Assembly (NCBI RefSeq): GCF_014654615.1
Contig: NZ_BNBB01000029.1
Coordinates: 1 to 64,000 of the forward strand
Source of the DNA: Streptosporangium violaceochromogenes
GTDB taxonomy: Bacteria; Actinomycetota; Actinomycetes; Streptosporangiales; Streptosporangiaceae
Reading direction: 5' to 3'
Length of the DNA stretch: 64,000 nucleotides
Within the stretch, counting starts at the first letter, position 1; every line of letters begins with the position of its first letter. Positions 26,583 through 35,056 of the stretch are shown piece by piece. Below the pieces are notes generated by a model. That model was not told the DNA's origin. It searched no databases and saw only the letters and a list, made by a program, of their open reading frames with translations. A program made the translations under genes and the position numbers.

Positions 26583-27349
26583 TGACGATTCGCGACGACC
26601 ACACTCTCGCCGCGAACCTCGCCACGGAGGCGGGCGAGAGGCTGCTGACCCTTCGCCGGAAGCGGGGCTTCGGCGACCCGGCCGCACTCCGGGCCGAGGG
26701 TGACGCCACCTCTCACCTGTTCCTGACGGAGGCCCTCGCCGCCTCGCGCCGCGACGACGGCGTCCTGTCGGAGGAGGCGAAGAGAGAAGAGCGCCTCGAC
26801 CCCCGCCGCCTGACGGCCGAGCGGGTGTGGATCGTCGATCCGCTGGACGGCACCCGCGAGTTCGCCGAGGAGGGCCGCGACGACTGGGCGGTCCACGTGG
26901 CGCTCTGGGAGCGCGGCGCGCTGGCCGCCGGAGCGGTGGCGCTGCCCGCCCGGGGCCGGACGCTGTCGACCCTCGGTCCCCCCGAGCTGCCCGGTCTTCG
27001 CCCCGGTGCCCGGCCGAGGATAGCGGTCAGCCGGACCCGCCCGCCGGAGTTCGTCCGCGAGCTGGCGCGCCTGGCCGGTGCCGACCTGGTGCCGATCGGC
27101 TCGGCCGGCGCGAAGATCTCCGCGGTGCTCACCGGGGAGGTCGAGGGCTACGTGCACGCCGGCGGCCAGTACGAATGGGACTCCGCCGCCCCGGTCGCCG
27201 TCGCGCTGGCCGCGGGAGCCCACGCGAGCCGCATCGACGGCTCACCCCTGACCTACAACCAGGGGGACCCCTCACTGCCGGATATCCTTGTTTCCCTACC
27301 GGAACTGGCGCCGATGCTGCTCGCCGGAATCCGGGATCTACACCGATGA
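26582..27349 (+). CDS. cysQ: 3'(2'),5'-bisphosphate nucleotidase
   Basis: CysQ removes the 3'-phosphate from PAP, the product of sulfotransferases, and so relieves product inhibition. The inositol-monophosphatase-fold metal motifs are present: SEEAK near residue 60, WIVDPLDGTREF near residue 83, and GGQYEWDSAAPVAVA near the C terminus. The length of 255 residues fits. It overlaps the sugar transferase by one base and precedes cysD by 19 bp. In this setting its likely job is to recycle PAP made by the nearby sulfotransferases. Confidence 0.92.
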   Translation: MTIRDDHTLAANLATEAGERLLTLRRKRGFGDPAALRAEGDATSHLFLTEALAASRRDDGVLSEEAKREERLDPRRLTAERVWIVDPLDGTREFAEEGRDDWAVHVALWERGALAAGAVALPARGRTLSTLGPPELPGLRPGARPRIAVSRTRPPEFVRELARLAGADLVPIGSAGAKISAVLTGEVEGYVHAGGQYEWDSAAPVAVALAAGAHASRIDGSPLTYNQGDPSLPDILVSLPELAPMLLAGIRDLHR

Positions 27350-27368
27350 ACCCCGCGAGGAGAGCCAG

Positions 27369-28283
27369 ATGCTTCAGCGCGACTACACCACGTCGCAGCT
27401 CGACGTCCTTGAGGCCGAAGCCGTTCATATCATGCGTGAGGTCGCGGCCGAGTTCGAGCGTCCCTGTCTGCTCTTCTCCGGCGGCAAGGACTCCATCGTC
27501 ATGCTCCGCGTCGCGGAGAAGGCGTTCTGGCCGGCGCCGATCCCCTTCCCCCTGCTGCACGTGGACACCGGGCACAACTTCCCCGAGGTGATCGAGTTCC
27601 GCGACCGCCGGGCGCGGGAGCTGGGCGCGCGCCTCGTCGTGGCCGGTGTTCAGGACTCCATCGACGCCGGGCGGGTGGTCGAGGAGACCGGCCGCAGGGC
27701 GTCCCGCAACCGGTTGCAGACGACCACCCTGCTGGACGCCATCGAGGACGGCGAGTACGACGCCGTGTTCGGCGGCGCCCGCCGCGACGAGGAGAAGGCG
27801 CGGGCCAAGGAGCGGGTGTTCTCCTTCCGCGACGAGTTCGGCCAGTGGGACCCCAAGAACCAGCGCCCCGAGCTGTGGAACATCTACAACTCCAAGATCC
27901 GCAGGGGAGAGCACATCCGGGTGTTCCCGCTGTCCAACTGGACAGAGCTGGATATCTGGGACTACATCCGGCGCGAGGGCATCGAGATCCCGTCGATCTA
28001 CTACGCCCACACCCGCAAGGTGTTCGAGCGCGACGGCATGCTGCTGGCCGACAGTGAGTTCGTGACCCGCGACGAGGACGAGCCGCTCACCGAACTCCTG
28101 GTCCGCTACCGTACGGTGGGCGACGTGACCTGCACCGGAGCGGTCCAGTCCGCCGCGACGACGGTCGAGGAGATCATCGACGAGATCGCCGCCACCCGGA
28201 TCACCGAGCGCGGCGCCACCCGGGCCGACGACCGCGCCTCCGAGGCGTCGATGGAAGACCGCAAGCGGGAGGGGTACTTCTAG
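27369..28283 (+). CDS. cysD: Sulfate adenylyltransferase subunit 2
   Basis: CysD is the catalytic subunit of GTP-driven ATP sulfurylase, which makes adenylyl sulfate (APS). The PP-loop SGGKDSIVM lies near residue 38. Other family sequences are LLHVDTGHNFPE, GGARRDEEKARAKER and ELDIWDYI. It ends with the typical KREGYF. The length of 304 residues is normal. GAGGAGAG precedes the ATG. CysN follows after an unusual 190-bp gap. Confidence 0.97.
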   Translation: MLQRDYTTSQLDVLEAEAVHIMREVAAEFERPCLLFSGGKDSIVMLRVAEKAFWPAPIPFPLLHVDTGHNFPEVIEFRDRRARELGARLVVAGVQDSIDAGRVVEETGRRASRNRLQTTTLLDAIEDGEYDAVFGGARRDEEKARAKERVFSFRDEFGQWDPKNQRPELWNIYNSKIRRGEHIRVFPLSNWTELDIWDYIRREGIEIPSIYYAHTRKVFERDGMLLADSEFVTRDEDEPLTELLVRYRTVGDVTCTGAVQSAATTVEEIIDEIAATRITERGATRADDRASEASMEDRKREGYF

Positions 28284-28474
28284 TGCGCGACCTCCCGCGG
28301 CACCGGCCGCCCTCCCCGAGCGGGCGGCCGGGACCGACCCCCGGGTCGTCTCCGGCCCGCGTCATCCCGCCGCGCCGGTCGGCCCCGGCCGGAGCCCGTC
28401 CCCGGACGGGCGAGGGCAACCCGCCGGCGCGATCCTTTCGCGCGAGCCGTACGACCTCTGGAGAACAGCTCTGA
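28283..28474 (+). other. cysD-cysN gap: 63-codon ORF and two hairpins
   Basis: A GTG sharing the last base of the cysD TAG opens a 63-codon frame that ends in TGATG on the cysN start. It is thus joined to both genes by overlaps. The product would be Pro/Arg/Ser-rich with no known match. The stretch also holds a perfect 10-bp hairpin (28303-28312 with 28322-28331) and a 7-bp hairpin (28394-28400 with 28405-28411). It may couple translation or tune the cysD:cysN ratio. A chance open frame is also possible. Confidence 0.35.
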
Positions 28475-29736
28475 TGGACATCCTTCGCTTTGCCACGGCG
28501 GGAAGCGTCGACGACGGGAAGTCGACCCTCATCGGTCGGCTGCTCTTCGACTCCAAGGCGATCTTCGAAGACCAGCTTGAGGCCGTCGAGCGCACCTCCC
28601 GCGATCGGGGGACCGAGTACACCGACCTGTCGCTGCTCACCGACGGCCTGCGGGCCGAGCGGGAGCAGGGCATCACGATCGACGTGGCCTACCGCTACTT
28701 CGCCACGCCCCGGCGCAAGTTCATCATCGCCGACACCCCCGGGCACATCCAGTACACCCGGAACATGGTCACCGGCGCCTCCACCGCGGACCTGGCCATC
28801 GTCCTGATCGACGCGCGCAAGGGCGTTCTGGAGCAGTCACGGCGGCACGCCTTCCTGACCACGCTGCTGCGGGTGCCGCACCTGGTGCTCGCGGTCAACA
28901 AGATGGACCTGGTCGGCTACTCCCAGGACCGGTTCGAGGAGATCCGGGAGGAGTTCACCGCTTTCGCCTCCAAGCTGAACGCGCCCGACCTCACGTTCAT
29001 CCCGATCTCCGCGCTGCACGGCGACAACGTGGTGTCCCGCTCGGAGAACACCCCCTGGTACAACGGCTCCTCACTGCTGCACCACCTGGAGAACGTGCAC
29101 ATCGCCTCCGACCGCAACCTGGTGGACGTCCGCTTCCCGGTGCAGTACGTCATCCGGCCGCAGCGGGCCACCGACCCGGCCTTCCACGACTACCGCGGAT
29201 ACGCCGGACAGGTCGTCGGAGGCGTCCTGAAGCCGGGCGACGAGGTGATGCACCTGCCCTCCGGCCTGGCCACCCGGATCGCGTCGATCGACACCTTCGA
29301 CGGGCCGGTGGACGAGGCGTTCCCGCCGATGTCGGTGACCCTCCGCCTGGAGGACGACATCGACATCTCCCGCGGTGACATGATCTGCCGCCCGAACAAC
29401 CAGCCGCACGTCGCCCAGGAGCTGGAGGCGATGGTCTGCTGGATGACCGACGCCATCAAGCTGGGGCCGCGCACCAAGCTGATCATCAAGCAGACCACCC
29501 GCACGGCCCGCGCGTTGGTCCGCGATCTGCACTACCGCCTGGACGTCAACACCCTGCACCGCGACGAGGCGGCCCCGTCGCTCGGCCTGAACGAGATCGG
29601 GCGCGTCTCCCTCCGCGTCACCCAGCCCCTGTTCGTGGACGACTACGCGCGTAACCGCCTCACCGGCGGGTTCATCCTTGTGGACGAGGCCACCAGCAAC
29701 ACCGTGGGCGCCGGGATGATCGTCGAGGCCCGGTAA
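28474..29736 (+). CDS. cysN: Sulfate adenylyltransferase subunit 1 (GTPase)
   Basis: CysN couples GTP hydrolysis to APS formation by CysD. GTPase motifs are complete: G1 GSVDDGKSTL (residue 10), G3 DTPGH and G4 NKMD. The EF-Tu-like domains 2 and 3 follow. At 420 residues it is a stand-alone CysN without the fused APS kinase seen in mycobacterial CysNC. The kinase activity is encoded 12 kb away at 41.4-42.6 kb. A CTGGAGA site precedes the ATG. Confidence 0.97.
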   Translation: MDILRFATAGSVDDGKSTLIGRLLFDSKAIFEDQLEAVERTSRDRGTEYTDLSLLTDGLRAEREQGITIDVAYRYFATPRRKFIIADTPGHIQYTRNMVTGASTADLAIVLIDARKGVLEQSRRHAFLTTLLRVPHLVLAVNKMDLVGYSQDRFEEIREEFTAFASKLNAPDLTFIPISALHGDNVVSRSENTPWYNGSSLLHHLENVHIASDRNLVDVRFPVQYVIRPQRATDPAFHDYRGYAGQVVGGVLKPGDEVMHLPSGLATRIASIDTFDGPVDEAFPPMSVTLRLEDDIDISRGDMICRPNNQPHVAQELEAMVCWMTDAIKLGPRTKLIIKQTTRTARALVRDLHYRLDVNTLHRDEAAPSLGLNEIGRVSLRVTQPLFVDDYARNRLTGGFILVDEATSNTVGAGMIVEAR

Positions 29737-29745
29737 GGCCTCCCG

Positions 29746-29777
29746 CCGTCCGGTCCCCCACACGGAGGACCGGACGG
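29746..29777 (+). terminator. Hairpin terminator after cysN
   Basis: CCGTCCGGTCC (29746-29756) and GGACCGGACGG (29767-29777) form a perfect 11-bp stem. It separates cysDN from the next sulfotransferase gene, which has its own -10-like TAGCCT at 29849-29854. Confidence 0.6.
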
Positions 29778-29886
29778 AGGATCGGACCCAAGCGGCCCCC
29801 AAGGTAGATCCTTTGGTCGTTCTGCGGCCGTCTTGTCACTCTCCGCGCTAGCCTCGGCACGTTCCGTATCCATCGGGTGAGGATTC

Positions 29887-30981
29887 GTGCCTGTGTCTGA
29901 CAACCGGCCGTGCGCTCGGGTCGTCTTCCTGGGGGGCCTGGGACGCAGCGGCACCACGCTGCTGGAGCGGCTTCTGGGCGAGGTGCCCGGCGTCGCGCCC
30001 CTCGGCGAGGTCGTCCATCTGTGGGCCAGGGGTGTGCTGGCGGACGAGCCCTGCGGGTGCCGCGAGCCGTTCGGCCGGTGCCCGTTCTGGCGTGAGGTCG
30101 GCGAGCGGGCGTTCGGCGGGTGGTCCGCGGAGCTGGCCCACCGGATGCTCATCCTCGGGCGGCGGGTCGGCCGCACCCGCCACATCCCCGCCCTGGCGCG
30201 GCGTGTGGCACACGGGCGGGCCTGCGGCCGGCAGGGGGTGCCGACCGGGGGCACCCGCCGGGGAGCGCCGGGAGCGCTGGAAGGGCCGGGCGCGCCGGAG
30301 GTGCCGGAGGCGCTGGGAACGTCGGAAAGGCCGGGAGCGCCGGGAGCGCCGCGGTCACCGGCGGAGCTGCCGGCGGAGCTGGAGGAGTACGCCGCGGTCC
30401 ACCGACGCCTGTACGACGCGGCGGGCGCGGTCGCCGGCCGCCCGGTGGTGGTCGACTCCAGCAAGCACGCCTCCCTGGCCTTCTGCCTGGCCGCGACCGG
30501 GAGCGGCGTCCACGTCGTGCACGTCGTGCGCGACCCCCGCGCGGTCGCCCACTCATGGCACGGCCGGACCGCGCGCCCCGAGGACGGCCGCCCGATGACC
30601 CGCTGGTCACCGGCCCGTACCTCGCTGCACTGGCTGGCCCAGAACCTCGGCCTGGAACTCCTGGCCCGCAGCGGGGTCCGGGTTCTCCGGGTCCGCTACG
30701 AGGATCTGCTCGCCTCCCCGGCCGGCACGCTCGGACGTCTGGCGGGCGAGATCGGCCTTCACCCCCACCCCGGCCTCCTGCGCTCCTTGAACGGCGGTGA
30801 GGCCGAGCTCTCCCCGTCCCACACCGTGTCGGGCAACCCCGTGCGCTTCGTGGCCGGCCGGATCGGGCTGGTCGAGGACGACCGGTGGCGCACCGCCTCC
30901 CCGGCCGGCCACCGGCGCCTCGTCACCACGATGACCTGGCCGCTGATGGTCAGGTACGGCTACCGGGGGAGGCTCGCGTGA
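29887..30981 (+). CDS. Sulfotransferase 1 of the polysaccharide locus
   Basis: A PAPS-dependent sulfotransferase fold. The 5'-phosphosulfate loop reads GGLGRSGTTLLERLL at about residues 16-30 and the 3'-phosphate site VHVVRDPRAVAHSW near residue 220. A cysteine-rich stretch, CGCREPFGRCPFW, follows the first motif. Residues about 127-158 are a Gly/Pro/Ala/Glu-rich low-complexity insert encoded by a GC-rich repeat. The start GTG has GTGAGG upstream. Its stop overlaps the next glycosyltransferase as GTGA. The substrate is probably a sugar of the locus, but a small molecule or lipid cannot be excluded. Confidence 0.82.
   Translation: MPVSDNRPCARVVFLGGLGRSGTTLLERLLGEVPGVAPLGEVVHLWARGVLADEPCGCREPFGRCPFWREVGERAFGGWSAELAHRMLILGRRVGRTRHIPALARRVAHGRACGRQGVPTGGTRRGAPGALEGPGAPEVPEALGTSERPGAPGAPRSPAELPAELEEYAAVHRRLYDAAGAVAGRPVVVDSSKHASLAFCLAATGSGVHVVHVVRDPRAVAHSWHGRTARPEDGRPMTRWSPARTSLHWLAQNLGLELLARSGVRVLRVRYEDLLASPAGTLGRLAGEIGLHPHPGLLRSLNGGEAELSPSHTVSGNPVRFVAGRIGLVEDDRWRTASPAGHRRLVTTMTWPLMVRYGYRGRLA
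30265..30355. repeat. GC-rich imperfect repeat inside sulfotransferase 1
   Basis: Short units of the type GCCGGGAGC / GCCGGAGGTG recur imperfectly and encode a Gly-Ala-Pro-Glu-rich loop between conserved regions of the enzyme. It looks like an expanded flexible insert. Confidence 0.6.
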
Positions 30982-31931
30982 GCGCGTCGGTGGGCGTGGT
31001 CATCCCCACGGGAGGACGACGGCCCGGGCAACTCCGCGCCGCCGCGTGCGCCGCCCTCGACCAGGACCACCCCGGTGCGGTCGAGGTCGTCGTGGTGGTG
31101 GACGGCGGCGGCACGGCCAGGGTCGTCGACCAGCTCGCCGATCTCCTGGCCGGCGGTGTCCGGGCGTTCTGCCGGAGTGCCTGGGAGAAGGGGACGGTCT
31201 CGCGTAGTATCCGAGTGGTGACCAACCGGTTCAGCCCCGGTCTGCCGGGAGCTCGAAACACGGGCATCGCAGCACTGGGCACCGATCTGGTGGCTTTCTG
31301 CGACGACGACGACCACTGGTTGTCCGGTAAGATCAATGCACAGGTCGCCGCTCTGCGGGCGGAGCCTGGTGCGGAGTTCTCCAGTTGTGCCATCGAGGTC
31401 GAGTACGGCTCACGCCGTGTTCCGCGCCTCGCCGGAACGTCCAAGGTCACCCGGGCGCACTTGGTACGTTCCCGTATGGCGATGGTCCACTCTTCGACGT
31501 TCCTGTTCCGGCGGGGCGCGTTCTGGGTGGACGAAAGCGCGCCGAACGGGCAGAACGAAGACTGGGATCTGGCGCTGCGGGCCGCCGCGCGCCGCCCCAT
31601 CGCACACGTCGACCACCCACTGGTCCGTGTCCGCTGGGGTGGATCGCTCTACGCGACCCGCTGGGCGGACCGGATCGCCGGGCTGGAGTGGATGCTCGCC
31701 CGGCACCCCGATCTGGCCGTGGATCCGCGCGGCGCGGCGCGGATCTACGGTCAGCTCGCCTTCCACCACGCGGCCCTGGGCCGGCGGCGGGAGGCGGGTC
31801 GCTGGGCGTGGCGGGCCTTCGCCACCCGGCACGGTGAGCCCCGCGTGCCCCTCGCGCTCGCCGTCGCCTCCGGCCTGGTCTCGGCCCGGGCGGTGCTTGG
31901 TGCCCTGCACCACCGGGGGCGCGGCATCTGA
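30978..31931 (+). CDS. Family 2 glycosyltransferase
   Basis: A soluble GT-A glycosyltransferase of 317 residues. It begins with VGVVIPTGGRRPGQL, shows GARNTGI near residue 90, the metal-binding DDDD in VAFCDDDDHW near residue 106, and NGQNEDWDLALR near residue 190, where a catalytic base usually lies. It would add a sugar to the lipid-linked repeat unit on the cytoplasmic side. It overlaps both neighbours (GTGA before, TGATG after), so three genes are tightly coupled. Confidence 0.87.
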   Translation: MSASVGVVIPTGGRRPGQLRAAACAALDQDHPGAVEVVVVVDGGGTARVVDQLADLLAGGVRAFCRSAWEKGTVSRSIRVVTNRFSPGLPGARNTGIAALGTDLVAFCDDDDHWLSGKINAQVAALRAEPGAEFSSCAIEVEYGSRRVPRLAGTSKVTRAHLVRSRMAMVHSSTFLFRRGAFWVDESAPNGQNEDWDLALRAAARRPIAHVDHPLVRVRWGGSLYATRWADRIAGLEWMLARHPDLAVDPRGAARIYGQLAFHHAALGRRREAGRWAWRAFATRHGEPRVPLALAVASGLVSARAVLGALHHRGRGI

Positions 31932-32815
31932 TGGTGTTCCAGACCGTGTGGCGACTCCTCGGCGTCTCACGTCCCCGCCCCACGGGCGGGGACGGGGCCG
32001 AGACGGGGCGGCCCGGAGGGCCCGGACGGCAGGGCAGGGCGACACGCAGGAGGCTGCGCCGCAGAGTGCACGTGGCCGGTCTCGCGATCGATCCGATGAC
32101 CGAGAGCGAGGTGGTCGACCACGTGGTCGCCGCGCTGAAACGCGGCGAGGGCGGTCATCTGGTCACCCCCAACATCGACATCGGATGGCTGGCCGCCCGC
32201 GACCCCGAGGCACGCCGGATCATCGAGGGCGCCGACCTCGTGGTGGCCGACGGCATGCCGCTGGTCTGGGCGGCGAGGCTGCTCGGCACGCCCGTCCCCG
32301 GCCGGGTCGCGGGTTCGGATCTCATCTGGTCCCTGTCGGAGGCCGCCGCCTTCTACCGCTATCCGATCTACCTGCTCGGCGGTCCGCCGGGGGTGGCCAC
32401 GCAGGCGGCCGGCCGGCTGACCGAACGCCATCCGGGGCTGCTCGTCGCCGGGGTGGACGCCCCGCCGTACGGGTTCGAGACCTGCGCCGAGGGGCACACG
32501 AGGGTGAGAGAGGCCCTGGTGGCCGCCGCGCCCCGGCTGGTCTTCGTCGGGCTCGGATTTCCCAAGCAGGACCGGCTCATCACGCAGCTTCGCGAGGACC
32601 TGCCGTCCACCTGGTTCGTCGGCTGCGGAGCGGCGATCGCGTTCGCGGCGGGCACGGTGCGCCGGGCGCCCCGGTGGATGCAGCGGACCGGCCTGGAGTG
32701 GCTCTTCCGGCTGCTCAGCGAGCCCGGCAGGATGGCCCGCCGCTACCTGCTGCACGACCTGCCGTTCGCGGTCTGGCTGCTGGTCGGCTGCCTGATCCGC
32801 CGCCTGTTCTCCTGA
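31931..32815 (+). CDS. WecG/TagA/CpsF family glycosyltransferase
   Basis: A GT26 enzyme of 294 residues. Family features are VTPNIDIGWLAARDPEARRII, ADGMPLVWAARLLG, YLLGGPPGV and FVGLGFPKQDRLI, then a C-terminal amphipathic hydrophobic end for membrane contact. Relatives add ManNAc, ManNAcA or glucose to undecaprenyl-linked sugars. The N terminus has a basic, Arg/Gly-rich extension of about 45 residues, so the true start could be later. It starts in a TGATG overlap with the previous gene. It is the second of only two non-initiating glycosyltransferases here, which hints at a short repeat unit. Confidence 0.9.
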   Translation: MVFQTVWRLLGVSRPRPTGGDGAETGRPGGPGRQGRATRRRLRRRVHVAGLAIDPMTESEVVDHVVAALKRGEGGHLVTPNIDIGWLAARDPEARRIIEGADLVVADGMPLVWAARLLGTPVPGRVAGSDLIWSLSEAAAFYRYPIYLLGGPPGVATQAAGRLTERHPGLLVAGVDAPPYGFETCAEGHTRVREALVAAAPRLVFVGLGFPKQDRLITQLREDLPSTWFVGCGAAIAFAAGTVRRAPRWMQRTGLEWLFRLLSEPGRMARRYLLHDLPFAVWLLVGCLIRRLFS

Positions 32816-32831
32816 CCACGCGCCCCCTCCG

Positions 32832-33734
32832 TCAGCCGAAGGCCAGCTCCCTGACCCGATCGGCCTCCCGGGGGCTCAGGCGCCCCGCCGCCGTCGCCAC
32901 GGCCCGGCGTGAGTCCATCGGCCGGTAGGCGGTGCGGGACAGGCCGCTCCAGGCGAAGCCGCCGGTGCCGCGCGCCGGCGTCGTGCAGGCGCGGGTCACA
33001 CGTTCCCGCGCCCGCGCCGACCAGGTCAGGCCCAGGTGGGCGTACAGCCGGCGGAAGCCCTCCGGAGGGTCGGTGGCCAGCTCCTCATAGCCGGCGAGCA
33101 GGATCTCCGGATGGCGGGCCGCCAGGTCGCCGGCGACGGTCCTGGCGGCCCGCCACAGCGCGGCGGCCCCGGCCAGGCGGTCCCGGTGGCCGACGAGGCG
33201 GCGGAGCTCCTCAAGGCAGGGGTGATCGCGCATCAGCAGCGGCTGTTCGAGCAGCTCGCGGAGGTGGATCGTCCAGCCGAGCCGCTGCCAGCTCCCGACG
33301 AACGCCACCGGGTCGCGGATGAGGACGACCACCCGGCAGCCCAGCCGTTCGGCGAACCAACCGGCGGAGAACAGGGCGAACGGGTCGTCCAGCAGCGCCC
33401 GGCGACCGGCCAGCCGTCCGAGCGTGAACGCCGCGCCGTACCGCGCCATCCGGGCCAGGTCGTACGGCGAGCGGTTGCGGCGCAGCTCGGCCCGGAAGCG
33501 GTAACGCAGGGCGACGGTGTCGCCGAAGGCGGGCAGCCAGGCCCCTTCGTTGTCCGGGCAGATGTACTGGAAGCGGTGGGTGACGTGGGCGTTGAGCACC
33601 CCGGGGCACCGGCCGGGTGGGTGCTGGGGGTTGAGGGGCTCGTTGACGTAGACCAGTTCGCGGCCCGCCGCGAGCATTTTGCCCGTCCAGCTCGTCCCGC
33701 TCCGGGGCAGCCCGGTCACCAGCACGGGCGTCAC
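32832..33734 (-). CDS. Sulfotransferase 2 of the polysaccharide locus
   Basis: The N terminus holds the phosphosulfate loop TGLPRSGTSWTGKML (residues 7-21), and VVVLIRDPVAFVGSW near residue 140 is the 3'-phosphate site. The length of 300 residues suits a Sulfotransfer family enzyme. It is the last gene of a minus-strand run in which each start overlaps the previous stop; here GTGA joins it to the flippase. The open frame extends upstream but the GTG at 33734 fits both coupling and homology. The acceptor is unknown. Confidence 0.82.
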   Translation of the reverse strand: MTPVLVTGLPRSGTSWTGKMLAAGRELVYVNEPLNPQHPPGRCPGVLNAHVTHRFQYICPDNEGAWLPAFGDTVALRYRFRAELRRNRSPYDLARMARYGAAFTLGRLAGRRALLDDPFALFSAGWFAERLGCRVVVLIRDPVAFVGSWQRLGWTIHLRELLEQPLLMRDHPCLEELRRLVGHRDRLAGAAALWRAARTVAGDLAARHPEILLAGYEELATDPPEGFRRLYAHLGLTWSARARERVTRACTTPARGTGGFAWSGLSRTAYRPMDSRRAVATAAGRLSPREADRVRELAFG

Positions 33735-35056
33735 GGCGCCCGCCAGGAGGTCAGGGCGGCCAGGCTGTGGCCGCCGAAGGGGCGCAGGCCGTACCGGCGG
33801 TGGATCCGCCACAGCGGCAGCAGGTTCTTGACGAGCGTTCCGGCCGACCAGCCGAGGGCGGCGCCCAGCGCGCCGCAGGAGGGGATGAGCAGGATGTCGA
33901 GCGCGACGGTCACCACGACGGCGGTCACCAGGTTGGCCAGACCCGAACCGGTGTGCCCGGCCGCGGTCAGCACCACGTCGACCATGCCGCAGGCGGTGGC
34001 GACCGCCATCGTCGCGGCGAGTACGAGCGCCACCCGTACTCCCGAGGCGTAGCCGTCGCCGAGGAGTCCCAGCAACCAGGGGGCGAGCGCGGCGTATCCC
34101 AGCCAGATCGGCCAGGTCAGCACGGTCAGCCACGCGGTGGCCGACTGGTACAGCTCGCGGGCGCGCGGCAGGTCGCCGCAGGCCAGGGCGTGGATCAGCC
34201 GCGGCTGCACCGCCCGGGTCAGCCCCTGGTTGGCGAGCTGGCCGACGACCTTGAAACGGGTGGCGGCGGTGTAGACCGCCGCCTGGGCGGGCCCGGCGAG
34301 CGCGGCCACGATCACGACGTCCAGCCGCTGGAACACCGCCTGGAGCGCGGCCGACACCGAACGGGGCCAGGTGTGACGCCACAGGTCGCGCGCGGTGCCC
34401 GGCCGGTACGGCGCGCGGGGCAGCCGCCGCCGGAGCCAGAGCGCGGCAAGGAGGAGAACCGGCGAGTAGGGCAGGGCCCAGGCCGCCGCCAGTGTCGCCG
34501 GCCCCGCACCCGCCGACGTCGCGGCCGCGATCAGGGCGAGCTGGACGGCGGGCCGCAGCAGGCCGTCCAGCAGCAGGGTGGGCCGCATCGTGCCGAGCCC
34601 GCGCGTCGCGGAGACCACGACGTCCGCGCACGTCACCACGGGCAGCGCCACCGCCAGCACCCGGAGCGCGGGGCCGGTGACCGCGACGGACACGACGGCC
34701 GCGGTGGTCAGGGAGAGCGCGGCGACCGGCGCGAGCGCCGCCAGGACATAGCCGCGAGCCCGGTCCCCGCCGGCCGGCCCGGCCCCCGCGAGGGCGTGGA
34801 CCAGCCCGCCGCCGGCGTCCAGCCGGAGGACCCCGGCGCCCATCAGGCACAGCGCGGTGGCCGCGAAGAAGCCGCCCGCCGTCTCCGCCGTGGTGCTCCG
34901 GGTGACCAGCACGACCACCATGAGCTGCGCGCAGGCTCCGGCGCCCGCCGAGATCAGCCCCGCCAGGCCGTCCCGTGCCGTGCCGCTCGCGCGGAGCGGG
35001 CGTGGCAGGCGGGACAGCACGGCGGGGATCAGCCCGGCGGGGGTCAACGGCGCCAC
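33731..35056 (-). CDS. Wzx-type polysaccharide flippase
   Basis: About 441 residues with 12 or so hydrophobic helices and few charges, in the pattern of the polysaccharide_synt/MATE-like superfamily (for example ATRFKVVGQLANQGLTRAVQPRLI in the middle region). Such proteins flip undecaprenyl-linked repeat units across the membrane. The GTG start overlaps the end of sulfotransferase 3 by 13 bases. Its company (Wzz, Wzy-like, initiating transferase) supports the call more than sequence motifs do. Confidence 0.82.
   Translation of the reverse strand: MAPLTPAGLIPAVLSRLPRPLRASGTARDGLAGLISAGAGACAQLMVVVLVTRSTTAETAGGFFAATALCLMGAGVLRLDAGGGLVHALAGAGPAGGDRARGYVLAALAPVAALSLTTAAVVSVAVTGPALRVLAVALPVVTCADVVVSATRGLGTMRPTLLLDGLLRPAVQLALIAAATSAGAGPATLAAAWALPYSPVLLLAALWLRRRLPRAPYRPGTARDLWRHTWPRSVSAALQAVFQRLDVVIVAALAGPAQAAVYTAATRFKVVGQLANQGLTRAVQPRLIHALACGDLPRARELYQSATAWLTVLTWPIWLGYAALAPWLLGLLGDGYASGVRVALVLAATMAVATACGMVDVVLTAAGHTGSGLANLVTAVVVTVALDILLIPSCGALGAALGWSAGTLVKNLLPLWRIHRRYGLRPFGGHSLAALTSWRAP

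Noticed and set aside
30265..30355. Frameshift or assembly error in sulfotransferase 1
   Set aside because: The frame stays open on both sides and conserved motifs flank the insert in one frame, so it is a low-complexity loop.
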